Part shown: piece after piece, positions 20,136 through 31,800 of the stretch
Numbering within the stretch: position 1 is the first letter of the stretch
Layout: every line of letters begins with the position of its first letter
Assembly: GCA_002633005.1 (NCBI GenBank)
Contig: NMRA01000393.1
Coordinates: forward strand, 56,706-120,705
Reading direction: 5' to 3'
Source of the DNA: Phoronis australis
Taxonomy: Eukaryota > Phoronida > Phoronidae
Length of the DNA stretch: 64,000 nucleotides
Program-made: the position numbers and the translations under genes
Notes under the pieces: generated by a model
Told to the model about the DNA's origin: nothing
Seen by the model: only the letters and a program-made list of their open reading frames with translations
The model's database searches: none

Positions 20136-22639
20136 ACATTGATTGTTTTAACCATTCGTGAATGTACAGTTTGAGTTTTCTTAAAATGCGAAGCGAGGAA
20201 ATCTTCAAAACTTAAATTTGGACAGAATGTATGTATTTGGCAATGGTAGCACTATTTGTATCGTAATTGCCACGTGTGCGGAGACCCTGATTAGCGGATT
20301 GTGAATTAACTTGACCATCAACTACATGTAGCGTTGCCCAATGGACAGCAGTCTCATCACTTAGACAACACTGGTTAGAGTCAAGGCAACCTATATGAAG
20401 AGACAGGGCCCCCAAATTTTTAACGTGAATTACGTAGGCCCGAGCTGCCTACATACAAATCACATGGCGGCGTTAGCCTAGGCATTTTAAGAAACTAATT
20501 CATGTGAAATAAAATGGCCCATCGGAGTATAGGCCTTTGGGAGTAAGAATTGCGTCTTTGCTCGGAATTGGTCGCTACTAAACTTGAAAATCTTCGGAGT
20601 AAAGGGCCTTGGAGTAACAACCGGACTGCAATATCCATCGATAGTTGCTGTGCCGCATATTTTGATGTTGTGTCACAAATCTTTTCGGGAGGTTTGATTG
20701 GTTGTGAACTTCGCGGGCTTATTTCGGGCAAAGCTGCTGAATGTTTGTGAATGGAACCATCGGCATACTGACAGAGAAACAAAACGATACCGAACTTACA
20801 ATGACTTTGTTGGTTCGGGGAATCTCGGGCCAGTTATTGAATCCCAAACTCCGTCTGCGAGATTTAAAACCAGAGTGCTCTTAGTTGTTATTAAAGGTTG
20901 CTTGCTGCTGTGTCAAAGCGCTTAGAAGACTATGAAATTTGCAGAGTATGTTTGGAACACGTCGAAAACTGCAAACTTTACAGCCAACGAAATTGCAAGA
21001 GTGTCAACTAATCCCGTCAACAGATATCCTCAAGACTTGGAGGAAAGTCTCCATGAACTTCTGAAAACTGTTCTAGATAGTCCTATTGGCAGCCAAAACA
21101 GCCAAGATACAGTAGGGGTGCAAATATATCGGTTGATAACCGACAGGGATCTGGAGCAGTGTTTAAGCTTCAGCAAAAAAATGTGCTGGCCGGCGAGCCA
21201 GTTACTTGAATATGAGACCACATTCACATGGGTCTATATATGAAAGTTTACTGGCCCGGCTGCAAATCTACTGGCCGCGGGCCAGCATGTATTTCGAACG
21301 CTGGTCTGGAGCCTTGTTTTCCAAATGTTGAAATCGTCTTAAAAATTCACCAGTCTCTCATGGTTACTAATAGCTGCGGCGAACACTCATTTTAAAACCT
21401 TCTCAGAAGCATCATGGGACGACAAGATTGAACAGCCTGACCCTGACGTGTATTTAACATGAACGTTTACTTGACATTGACGCTTCATCTTCAATTGACA
21501 GTGTCATTAGTGTGAAAGGCAGATATTTTCATACTGACACCGTTATTAATGCGTGGTTGCAAGTTTTCCTGCTCTCTTAATTTCACGTCCCAATTTTTAT
21601 GAACACGTCTGAGAAAAGAAAACACCATCGCACGATGTTTCTGTGTGTGTGTGTGTGAACAATTCTCCATTAGGCTGGACTTGGAAACAGATGTCTCGCT
21701 TTTTTATTTTGGAATGTTGACAACTGTGGGATAACTATGCGTGTAGAAAGTGAGCTCGAAAAAAGGCACCCATTTCAGGGCTCGACGTCAACTCGCCAAA
21801 TGCGACCTGGCAAAATTTTCAGGTCGGCAAACGGGAAATGAGCTCGCCAAAACAGGGAAACACCGCATACGTAGTTGTGAAAGACATGGCCCTCACAAAC
21901 AAAGCTTACTTGGCAACAGTCTAAAACGAAAAAGTGATATCTCAATTAAATTGAAGAACTGACGAACTGTGTGCAGATGTGCGGCGGAACTCCCGAGAAT
22001 GCCCGGGCGGTCATTTTTAGTCGAAGGGAAAATTACGGGTATATTGTATGCGGTCAATTTCCTCATGGGACCCCAAAAACCCGCACAGGCTTACGTCTTA
22101 TGTAAAAAGACCAGACGACCACGACACCTGTTGTGTGCACGAGTAATCTCTGGGCTCGGGAAGAATTGACAGTTCCTTGTTAGTAGTGACTAGAAGGGAC
22201 TAGCAGTCACTAGTAGTGCGTTTACTTGATGTCATATAAAAACAAATCGATGAATACAATATTGAATTAGAGAATGCTCTGAATGATTTCACAGCCCGCT
22301 GATCCCAGGCTCAATTAGCTTCATGGCGTGAACGTTTCAGCTCAGACTCGTTTCATTTGTAACCAGTTTTACGTTGTTGAAGTGTAAATATACGTGGGAA
22401 CTAGACAGTTGTTTTGTTCAACGAGAACGTGGTATATAGCCACTTCAACAAGACCCATAAACCTGGCCAATTCACTTCGAATGTTCGTCTGGCGGCGAAG
22501 CGCTGCGGCACTGATCTGATGTTAGTGAAACAGAACCTCCGTGTTTTGATCCGATCTCATTGCATAGGTGTATTTAGCCACTTTAAAATTATTTAGTTAA
22601 AGCTAATATCGACAATATACACCAAACTGACAAACATAT

Positions 22640-23090
22640 TAGCAACACACAATGAAACAAAACTAGGTGTAAAATGTGTAACTTCATCAACGATAGCACT
22701 TTCTTCCACTCTTCCCAAATTAATGAATACTTTGAAATAAAACATTATTCTGATTGCACCACCAACAATATTATTTACCTTATAACTTGTAAAAAATGTT
22801 CTATCCAATACGTAGGACAAACTCAACGTAATCTACAAACTCGGTTTCGTAATCATAGATTTAACATAATACAAAAAAACATTTCTGATACTATAGGTAA
22901 TCATTTCAATTCCAAAACCATAATATTCAAGATCTTTCTGTACAAATAATAGAAAAACTCCCAACACCCCAGTACCCCTCACAGACTCAAAAGAGAACAA
23001 TATTGGATAGACAAGCTCAATGCAATTGAACCTCATGGATTGAACATAAAACTTCTTAAAATATGTCATTCAATTTTTTACGCAAAAATG
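22640..23090 (+). pseudogene. Penelope-like element relic: GIY-YIG endonuclease domain
   Basis: The frame at 22674-22949 reads TRCKMCNF, then NNIIYLITCKKCSIQYVGQT with QRNLQTRFRNHRFNI. This is the GIY-YIG nuclease pattern at the C terminus of Penelope-like retroelements (cysteine pair, YVGxT, LxxRxxxH). After HFNS the match continues in another frame (NHNIQDLSVQIIEKLP) and then a third (REQYWIDKLNAIEPHGLN, the usual WIxxLxxxxPxGLN ending). Two frameshifts and a TGA just upstream show it is dead. No reverse transcriptase was found upstream. Confidence 0.75.
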
Positions 23091-23469
23091 TATCATATTC
23101 ATTACACCATATCTTATATGTCAATTGTCATATAGTGTTTGATTTTACTTTATCTCTGTTTCTGTTTCTGTTGACAAAGGAAGTTATTACATCTGAAAAT
23201 TTCAGTTGACCCATTCTTGTTGTTTTATTTACCGATTTATATAAGACCATCAACAAATGCATGTACAAGTATGCTTTTTCATTCTTTTAAATTCAGCATA
23301 CGTAACTTCACTAGAGCCCCTGATGCTCAAAAACAGACGTTTAGGTGTGTCTTCTTGCAGAAAACCCGACGTGGGCACGGCTGGGTGTTCACAGTATTCT
23401 GATCCACTGGGTTTAGGTTTATCAACAAATTTTGGTTAATTAAAAAACCTTTTCATGTTGGTAATAAAT

Positions 23470-24140
23470 CGGTGTCGTTGGTACACGACCTCGCCTATTC
23501 TATACGAGCAACAGACTCCGGCGATGGAAGAAGTCCAACGCCAGAAATCCGCACTAAGGCGCAGACAAAGGAACACGGGCACAATGCCAAAGCGATAACT
23601 AAAGCTATTCTTTATGTTGCCGTTTACTGCATTGATATGAAATCCCGAAAGTTTTGCAGATTTTAACGTCAATCCAGGAAAACTTCTTGCCGTTTTGAAA
23701 CTGTTGAGCATACCTATGGTGAAACATTTGCAGCACCAGAAGATGATGAATGCCATGTATACTTCGCCTTAAATACAAAATTGAAATAATCGAATTCGTT
23801 GGATGGAGCACGTTATACAAACCGACAATATATCAAGGAAATAAAATCTGCTCTAAAATTTTATTCCGTTATTTCTGACGAGGTTACGGCCAACAATGAA
23901 GTATTCATGCCCTGCCCATACAATTAGTAGGTGCCGACTACAACATTCCAGAGGAGTTGCTTGAAATTTGCTTTTGTCTCGCGCGGATGACGGGCAAACA
24001 CGTAGCTGAATACATTATGGGCATTTTGAATAGGCATGGTATCGGCATTGCCAACTGCAGAGGGAAAGAATATGATGGCGTAGCAAATATGAGCGGTGAC
24101 TACGTTGGTGTACCGGTGCAAGTAGTTCCTATTTCTTTGA
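23470..24140 (+). pseudogene. hAT-type transposase relic (DUF4371 / ZMYM1-like)
   Basis: Fragments follow each other in different frames: NPGKLLAVLKLLSIP...NAMYTSP at 23650-23775, FYSVISDEVTANNEVF at about 23850-23905, and LARMTGKHVAEYIMG...NCRGKEYDGVANMSGDYVGV at 23970-24112. The order and motifs (ISDEVTD, TGK, NCRGxxYDGAxNMS) are those of the DUF4371 RNase-H-like region of hAT transposases related to ZMYM1 proteins. Several stops and shifts make it non-functional. Confidence 0.75.
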
Positions 24141-24320
24141 CTGAATTAAGGGCTCAGTTTTTGGTTCTTTTATTAGGAAATGTCATTAGACAATAACAAT
24201 CGCAATAACGATAAAATGGTAGAAGACACACTACGTCTGTGAGTAAAGAATGAAACAAAAACGCAAAAGATTTAGGTAACTTAGTTGAGTCTCTATTTGG
24301 GACTTTTTCATGCAACGGAT
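24140..24320 (+). repeat. Dispersed repeat family, copy 2 (partial)
   Basis: Shares AAGGGCTCAGTTTT, AGGAAATGTCA, and TTAGTTGAGTCTCTATTTGG with the copies at 19805 and 32330. It directly follows the hAT relic, so the family may be the tail of that element; that is inference. Confidence 0.55.
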
Positions 24321-24630
24321 CACAGGAAGATAAACAATTTTGAAGCTTGTGTATATCGCCATTTCGGTGCGCGAAGAAGTTAGAACTGGTAACGCGTACA
24401 TTTTGTTAAGTGTACTTGGTGCGTTTGAAATTCTTGACAACAATGACCGAAAACTTATTGCGTCGCTCGCTGTTTATTTCCTTAGGGGTGCTCCCGAAAA
24501 AGGTACAGAGTCGACGCCAATTTTTGCGAAATGTCATCAAAACTTAGGCCCACTATTTTAGAAATTTGAACCACCCTTTGCACAATCCTGGCTATGGGTC
24601 TGTGCGTTCATCAAAATGCCTCTTGTACGC

Positions 24631-24886
24631 ATGCGCGCACCGATCCTTTACTTTGGGAGGGCTCGAATTTCTGGCCAAGTGGATCTGTTGCCAACAAAAA
24701 AGCTGGAGGACTAAAAAAAACGGGGTACCACCCTCAGTATTGGGAAGTGTTTGTCTGCGCCTTTTTAGTGGACTTTTGTCTCGTTTCTTCGGACTTTTTG
24801 TTTCTCTGAGGCGAGCCTTTTTGCCCACTTCGCCAAATGGGGGGGGGGTTCCTTCGAGCCCCCCGAGCCCCCGTGGGTGCGCGCAT
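24631..24886. mobile_element. GC-ended inverted-repeat element, copy 1
   Basis: Ends read ATGCGCGCAC and GTGCGCGCAT. The interior carries CGCCAAATGG next to a G run and CTTTTTAGTGGACTTTTGTC. It is the inverse of copies at 37821 and 41236. A possible GTAC duplication flanks it. Confidence 0.65.
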
Positions 24887-25339
24887 GGTACGAGGTTGTG
24901 TTCAGCTTAGCCTGTGTCCGTCATCAACTTGCCCGGTTTCAATGTGGTGAGATGACGATAAGGGCGTTCACGGGCAGTTGGTTGGATGGGCGTTTGGTTT
25001 CAGTGATGACTAGCTGTATGTACTTGTATGTTTCTAAAGATCAGAAAAGTCGTGGTTTGTATCTCTAAAACAGATCGTTTTCTTTAATTGCCATTATATT
25101 TTTCAGAAACTGAGTAACTGACCTCCGTCTCCAGGCTAATTAAATGATGAACACCTCGTGGTGCCCTGAACAGGTATGATACCTATCCCATTTTTGCACG
25201 GAGATGCAAACGATTCCATGGACATGCCTTTGAATTCCTGCTGCGATCCCCTAAACCCACATCACTGATCAGATCCGCTTAAGCCACAAATTTCATATTT
25301 ACACTCCTAAACTGCATGCACACTCCCCTAGAAAAAATA

Positions 25340-25510
25340 ATACCCGGGGACCAAGCAACATACACGGTGACCAAAACTCCATTCGCCGTAACCATACTCC
25401 GTAGCCGGTCACCAAATTCCATACAGGGTATACAAACTCCATACCCGAGGATCAAACTCCATACACGGTGACCAAATTCCTTATACCCGGTGACCAAACT
25501 CCAGAAGCGG
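25340..25510. repeat. Degenerate ~20-24 bp repeat upstream of BCOR
   Basis: About seven copies of a unit resembling CGGTGACCAAACTCCATAC, 400-600 bp upstream of the BCOR start codon. Confidence 0.6.
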
Positions 25511-25867
25511 ATCAGAAGTCCAGGTTAAGAATCTGTTACCCGCTTATGGAGTTTGATATGACGCGTGTGTGGTGTTCAGGAGCCTGATTGTAGGATTGGT
25601 ACGAAGGGTTTGATTTTTGCTGGTCCGGGATTAGAGGCGTGGTCAGGGGACCATTCCCGTCCCCTCTAATCGCAGCTCTAAACATACAATAAAGATCCTA
25701 TTTATTCTGAAGTCTTGTCAACTTGTGACATCGCACGGAACTACATTAATATTCACGCAATGAACGGGAGAACCAGAGGGTGTGAACTTTATGATTACAC
25801 TTTGACTTGACTGCGCTTTGTGATTTTTAATTATTAGCACTTATCTGTTTTTGTGTGAACTTTACAG

Positions 25868-25951
25868 ATACCGTCACGACAGAACGCACATGGAAGGGTA
25901 CCCTCAAAACACTTGAGGGCCAGAGACGCAGCCACATGTGTTTATTCAGAT
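25868..25951 (+). other. Probable 5' UTR part of the BCOR first coding exon
   Basis: TTTTGTGTGAACTTTACAG at 25849-25867 looks like a splice acceptor, so a non-coding first exon probably lies upstream. A short upstream ATG frame at 25890 (8 codons) ends before the main ATG. Confidence 0.4.
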
Positions 25952-28813
25952 ATGGAGGCACCGCTGGATCTATCCAGTAGAAAAAGGCGGCACGAAGAGG
26001 AACCAATTGATTTAAGGGTGAAAAAACCAGCAAGGGATGACGATGAAGTCATCTTTGTTCAAGAAATTCAAGGATACCGCAACACTGACAATAGGTCTCA
26101 ACAGGTTGAAATGAGGAAATTCCAGCAAGTCCTTGACAGAGCCCACAATTCTTCATTTGATAACAATATTTTATATGCCAAGGATGGTAAAAAATCGTAT
26201 ATGCGGCAAACTCTTCCAACAAGCTCACGTCATTGGTCCCCCTTCAATCTCCAACACAAATCCAACAACGGTGTACGTAATATATGCGCCGTCCGACCGC
26301 AGTTGTGTTCTAAATTAGATCCACCGACCATATATCATACAGACTGGTCGTCCGGTCAAAGAACAAACCGTTTTATTGCACAGAAACACATTCCTTCTAA
26401 TTTTGAGGGCAAGGTTTCTCACACCTCTCGGTATGTTAATCAATTTCAGTCAAGCGGACGTGATATCTGGGCACACAATTCACAGTCACCCAGAAGTGCG
26501 CCAGTCAAACAACACGCTACTGGAAGCGTTACGGATCGCGTAGCTGTGCTTCAAGGTTCTTGCAATACTTTTCGCTCCGGGGGTGTAGCTGATTGTAACA
26601 ACCACGAGGCAGGACATAGTTCTTACAACCATCCCGGCAATTTTTCCCAATATTGCCCAAAGACAATGGAATCAACGAAGCAAGTACTTGAATCAAAGGC
26701 GCTCACGTTGTCTGCAAAGCCATGCAAATTTTTGGAACGCGATATGATGCGTTCTCACAAGCTATTTAATGAGTCATTTTGTCCACCCGTTCAGCAAAAG
26801 CCGTATTATCCTGTAGCGGACATGATGTTGGACAGATCCAATTTAACAACTACAAGAGATACATCATCTGCAAGATCATTAGCAAACACAGAACATACGT
26901 CGCCTTGTACAGGAACATTGGCAACTGCTGGTCATGCGCCGCCAAGCCTCGTACCAAGATTCACAACCTCTGGTCATGCGTCGTCTTGTCGGCTACGGAC
27001 ACTGATATCCGCTGATCATCCGCCAGTATGCACAGCCGCTTGTCATACGTCGACTTGCGCACGGACACTGGCATCCTCTGATCGTCCGCCGCCGAGTTAC
27101 GTACCAACATTGTCAACCGCTTGCCATACGTCATCTTGCGTACGGACACTGGCTACCCCCGGTCATCCTCTACCGAATCACGTACCAAAGTTCACAACCT
27201 CTTGTCAAAGGTCGACTTCTATTCGAACACTGACAACCGCCGATCATCCGCCGTCGAGTCACGTACCAGCGTTCACAACCTCTTGTCAAACGTCGAGGTC
27301 TATACAAACACCGAACATGGGTGGTCATGTACCAACTTTTTCTCCAACATTGTTATCTGCAACTCAGGCGCTGAATTGTGCTCCGCCAGTAACGTCAGCT
27401 GATCGTATAGCGATATGCCTTTCTCCAACAATAACAACGACGGCTTGCCACTCGTCAGTTTCTGGTTCTGTAACATATGCAAGCTCATGTCTTACATCAT
27501 CTGGTTCAGTGCCAATTGTCAATGTTAACCCTGTTCTCGTAGGAAGCAGTGATGAACCCAACCTAGAGAATTCAAAGCAACCAGAGCTTACTGTTCGATG
27601 GAAAGATCGACCAGAAACTTTACTCCATAATGGGCAAAGCAATGATTTCCATGTAGATTCTTATTTATTTAACAAAAGTGGATGCAAAGTTCGATCTAAG
27701 GGTACTTTTGATGTCCCTGTAACCCCATTGAGTTTCCAGTCAGCGTTATGTGATAAAACCGTTGAAAAAGGTGCTGCAGGTGAAACACCCTACCTTTTTA
27801 GACGGTCTCTTGGCAGTGATAACAAGGAAACGATATCAAACCTCACGCGCGACTTTTCTTTGCAATTCTTGAAGACTTATGGAAATAAAGACTCGGATCT
27901 TGTGCGGAAACTTGAAGCTCAAGTTCAAAGTGCTAACCAGTCTGATCATGTGCCGGTTGTTCCTACTCAGACTAATGAAACACACGCGGAACTGGCTGAT
28001 TCGGTACCGGTTGTACCCGTTAAGACTAATGCAACACCGGTTGAAGCTTCTAAGAGTGATAGTGAACCTGCCATACGTCTTAAGACCGATGTGGTACCAG
28101 TTATAAACTTTAAGACAGAAGCATTGGATGTTTCTGTCAAGCCTGATGGAACACCTGTTGAACCTCCTGTTGCTGAACCTGTTGTTACCCTTAAAATTGA
28201 TGAAGTAACCATTGACCGTGCAGCTGCTTTGCCTTGTCCAAGTGTTGGTGTAACAACTGAACTGCTGAAGCCTGATGGTGTAGCTGTTGTGTCTCTTAAG
28301 ACAGAAAGTGTACCCATTTTACTTCCAAAGTCTAATGGTATACCCGCTGCGCATCTAAAGACTCGTGGTTCTCGCAGTGATTCTGATAAAGCCGCTGTTT
28401 GTTCCAGAAAACAGGCTGTCAGTTCTATTTTCTCCAAAACACGTGTCACCGAAACTGTGGAATCCTTCAAAGAATCAAGAAATTTGTTAAAAAGTGACAA
28501 ACTGGAAGGGACCTCAGACAAGCTCCTTGATGTTTCTTGTACGAAAAGCATTGATTTAAATATGAAAGAGTCTTTAAGTTCGTCCCAAAGCTTTGTGAAT
28601 GGCATCAAAGGCAATGTGTCGTTGTCTGTAGGGGCGAAACGTAAACATCGAAACTGTGTTAAACGCAAACAGTCCCTTCCACCAAATAACTTTGAAAGCG
28701 GTCATTTCCAATCTAAGGAAGTTAACTGGAAAAAGAAACTTGCTCGCATGACTGAAACTACTCCTCTTCGCAAACAAAGGAAGGGGAAATCTCGTCGATT
28801 GCCTTGCTACCAG
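25952..28813 (+). CDS. BCOR: BCOR large exon (residues 1-954)
   Basis: 954 codons end in phase 0 at CAG|GTTTGT. Residues 4-8 and 18-22 are PxDLS/PxDLR motifs beside basic clusters. Residues ~314-464 form about four diverged 36-residue repeats (ACHTS...RTLAT..HPPPSHVP.FTTS). Residues ~665-808 repeat VPVxxLKT about every 17 residues. The end is basic (AKRKHRNCVKRK, RKQRKGKSRR). A single very long disordered exon is also the layout of vertebrate BCOR exon 4. Antisense frames such as 27967-28668 are shadows. Confidence 0.9.
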
Positions 28814-31800
28814 GTTTGTTTTATCTTATTTTATTTTGCTATTAACTAGTCGCCATTTGTATATTCCTATCTTTTCTAGACCCTCTTCCCCCATTTCATG
28901 TGTGCATGCTGTGAAAATGGGCCATTATATTCCGTCTAGTGTTCTACGATGTTTTTGATAAAGCATGTGTGTTCTGTATGTAGTAGTGTTATTGGTGTCG
29001 ATGGAAGGTGAACAATTAATTATTATTGGTGTCAAGGGAAAGTGAACAATTAATTACTATTGGTGTCGATGGAAAGTGAAAAATTAATTATTATTGGTGT
29101 CGATGGAAAGTGAACAATTAATTATTATTGGTGTCGATGGAAAGTGAACGATTAATTATTATTGGTGTTGATGGAAAGTGAACGATTAATTATTATTGGT
29201 GTCGATGGAAAGTGAACAATTAATTATTATTGGTGTCGATGGAAAGTGAACAATTAATTATTTTAATCTGAATATTGCGAATAGCCTTTAGTTTCTAGCT
29301 ACTTACAAAACTGCGTAACTTGCTTCCTCGATATACAATGGTATTGAAACTTTCCGTGTTTTCTCTAGACCCGTTTGTCGTAACCCATACGAACATTGAC
29401 TAATGTATAAAACATTTGAATATTATTTTTTATTTCAAATAACAGGTTATCTGATTTGAAAAATGTTGGTTCTGCGTTAAGTTCTTATTTTGGCTACAAA
29501 TAATATAGGTGTTAGTGACGACGTGTCTGGCACTATTATGGCGTGATTTGAATCCAGAAATCTTTGAAACAGAAATGCACAATCACGCTACAGAGTCAGT
29601 ATGTTTGCGACTGTTCCATATTTTTTTCACATTCAGTTACCTTCGGAGACATTTCGCTACTTGACACGTTTACAAATTGTTTGCTTCGATTAGTTGGTGT
29701 GCCTTGAGAAATGGTTACACTAATTATGTGCATCCCGGTAAGTTGAGAACGAGTAAGATTGACCAGATTCATAGACCGGTAAAAACTTTGTGCTAAGCGA
29801 GTGTCGAATTAAACAAGACATTCTGTATGAGAAGGGTGACGCTGTTCATTTTAGCACTTTTTGGCTTATCTAGAAAGTAAACTTAACTAAGGGCACCGCT
29901 GGTACCAATACCGTGTACTCATAGCTACAAATTGTTGGTTCTCGTTCCATTTCCACATCTCTGGCACATTGCTTATATTTGGAAAGGTAAAGATATGTCA
30001 TATTCTGAATGTATGTACTGGGACTTGCTATTAAAAAGTCATGTTATCTGTGTGATTGACTAAAAGTTGCCTTTAACAGTCCTGTTAAACCGCCATTCAC
30101 CATGTTTTGACTACATTGTGGGCATCACTGAACCTTCGTCTAATGCACTGCTTATCACTTTCGTGAATCCAAAATCCCAAAAACGGGAAAATAGAAGAAA
30201 AGCGACTTCAGTTGAAAGTTCCTTAGCGCCGCGGACATGAGTGACGTAAGAATGCAATGCTTCGCCATTCCATTTCACTCTAAACACAATGGAGGATGTC
30301 TAAGTGGTGTGATTGGTTCCCCCGACTGTACGTAATATGTATCGACCAATAAATGCTCGTTACTCGAGATCAACTAATGAACATATCGTTACATAGTTTT
30401 TGCGGGTGTTCTAATTTGACAGCTGATCGGCTGGTGAGGTTGGTTTTTTTGGTATTTTTGATATGATATTCATTATCACCCCAAGCGCAACGCCTCATCA
30501 TTCGTTTATTATACCATTAACCACGGGAAAACGAGCACCAGTAATTGACGACTTTTCACATTAAAGCACAGTGAAGGATGACTAATGTTGTGATTGGTTG
30601 TCCCAATTCGTGTCTTCCAATAAGTACTCGTAACTCGAGGTCAGCTACTTGACATATCGTCAGACAATGTTTGCAGGTGTTCTAATTTGGCAGCTATCTA
30701 CTGCTGGGGTTCTTATGTGGTGTTTTTGGTATAAAATTGGTGGTTGTAAGCACTTTGAAGGGACAAGTCCCGTTTGATCACTACTCATAATCAAAATTAT
30801 TTAACAGTTTACTCAAAAATACAAGCCTTGTCTCGATCCATGATACAAATTGATTTCAATCCCTGAAATCGTGTAAAAACAGTATGATGGGTTAGGCCAA
30901 CCTGTTCAAAATTGGACCGTTCTAAGTCAGTGGCAGGCGACCTTTGACGGTAGAAACGAATTACTGCCATTGCAAGGAATACTGCGAAATATTAGTGAAA
31001 GCTAATTTCGCAATTTCAATGTTAAGGCCGCAAAAGAGTTTGAAATGCGCCTTTTTACATTTCAAACTCAAGTCACTTTTCTGAATCAATGAAATACTAT
31101 AAGTCACCCATTTTGTGACTTTATTTTTTTACTTTTGCTTTCCTGAAAGTTATAGTTTGTCACCGTAGAACGAAGTGTCAGTTTGTCTGGCATTTCCAGT
31201 TGAAAGCGTGCTTTTTTATTCGGTTAATGTCTCGATTTCTTTGAAGTTAGGAGCGAAAAATAGATGGTGCATTTATTTGTTTGAGGATTTTATATGGTGG
31301 CACAACCAATCACACGTCTTGTCGCTGATTACCACAATCACTCGTACGAATGGTCGCTGACTACGATGATCAGTGGCAATGCTCGCACGACCAGTAATGA
31401 CCGTCTCCACTAGTCTCACTACTGACTGCAGAGACTGACTTAGAGAGGTTGTACAAGTAGCACCATCTATTGTAAAGAGGACAATTGGTGGGTCGCCCAA
31501 TCCTGCCGCTGCAAAAACGTGATCATACGCGACTTGGTGGTGCAAACAGCTTATACCATGTAACACCAGTCTACGATTACAATTTAGAATCGTATGTGAA
31601 AAGGAGACTATCGATCTGGCTACAACCAATTTTTGTCAGGTAATAGAGGTCGTGGGCTCTTTCTACGGCTTCCCCACGATTTTCGGTGGCAGACAAGTCA
31701 CACCCTGGTCCAAGGCCGGTGTGCGGCAGTGTGCCTGAGAACAAGACCGAAAACCAACTTTGTGCTCTCGAAACGATGCTTTCTGAATTTTCGTATTCGA

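Larger units (their letters stand above)
18279..25867. other. Intergenic interval between ATP6AP2 and BCOR
   Basis: The promoters of both divergent genes should lie here. GC- and CpG-richer sequence at 18960-19260 lies upstream of ATP6AP2. The middle holds transposon relics (listed separately) and short open frames without recognisable domains (for example 20932-21243 +). No TATA box could be assigned with confidence. Confidence 0.4.

Noticed and set aside
27967-28668. 233-codon - strand frame
   Set aside because: Antisense shadow of the large BCOR exon.
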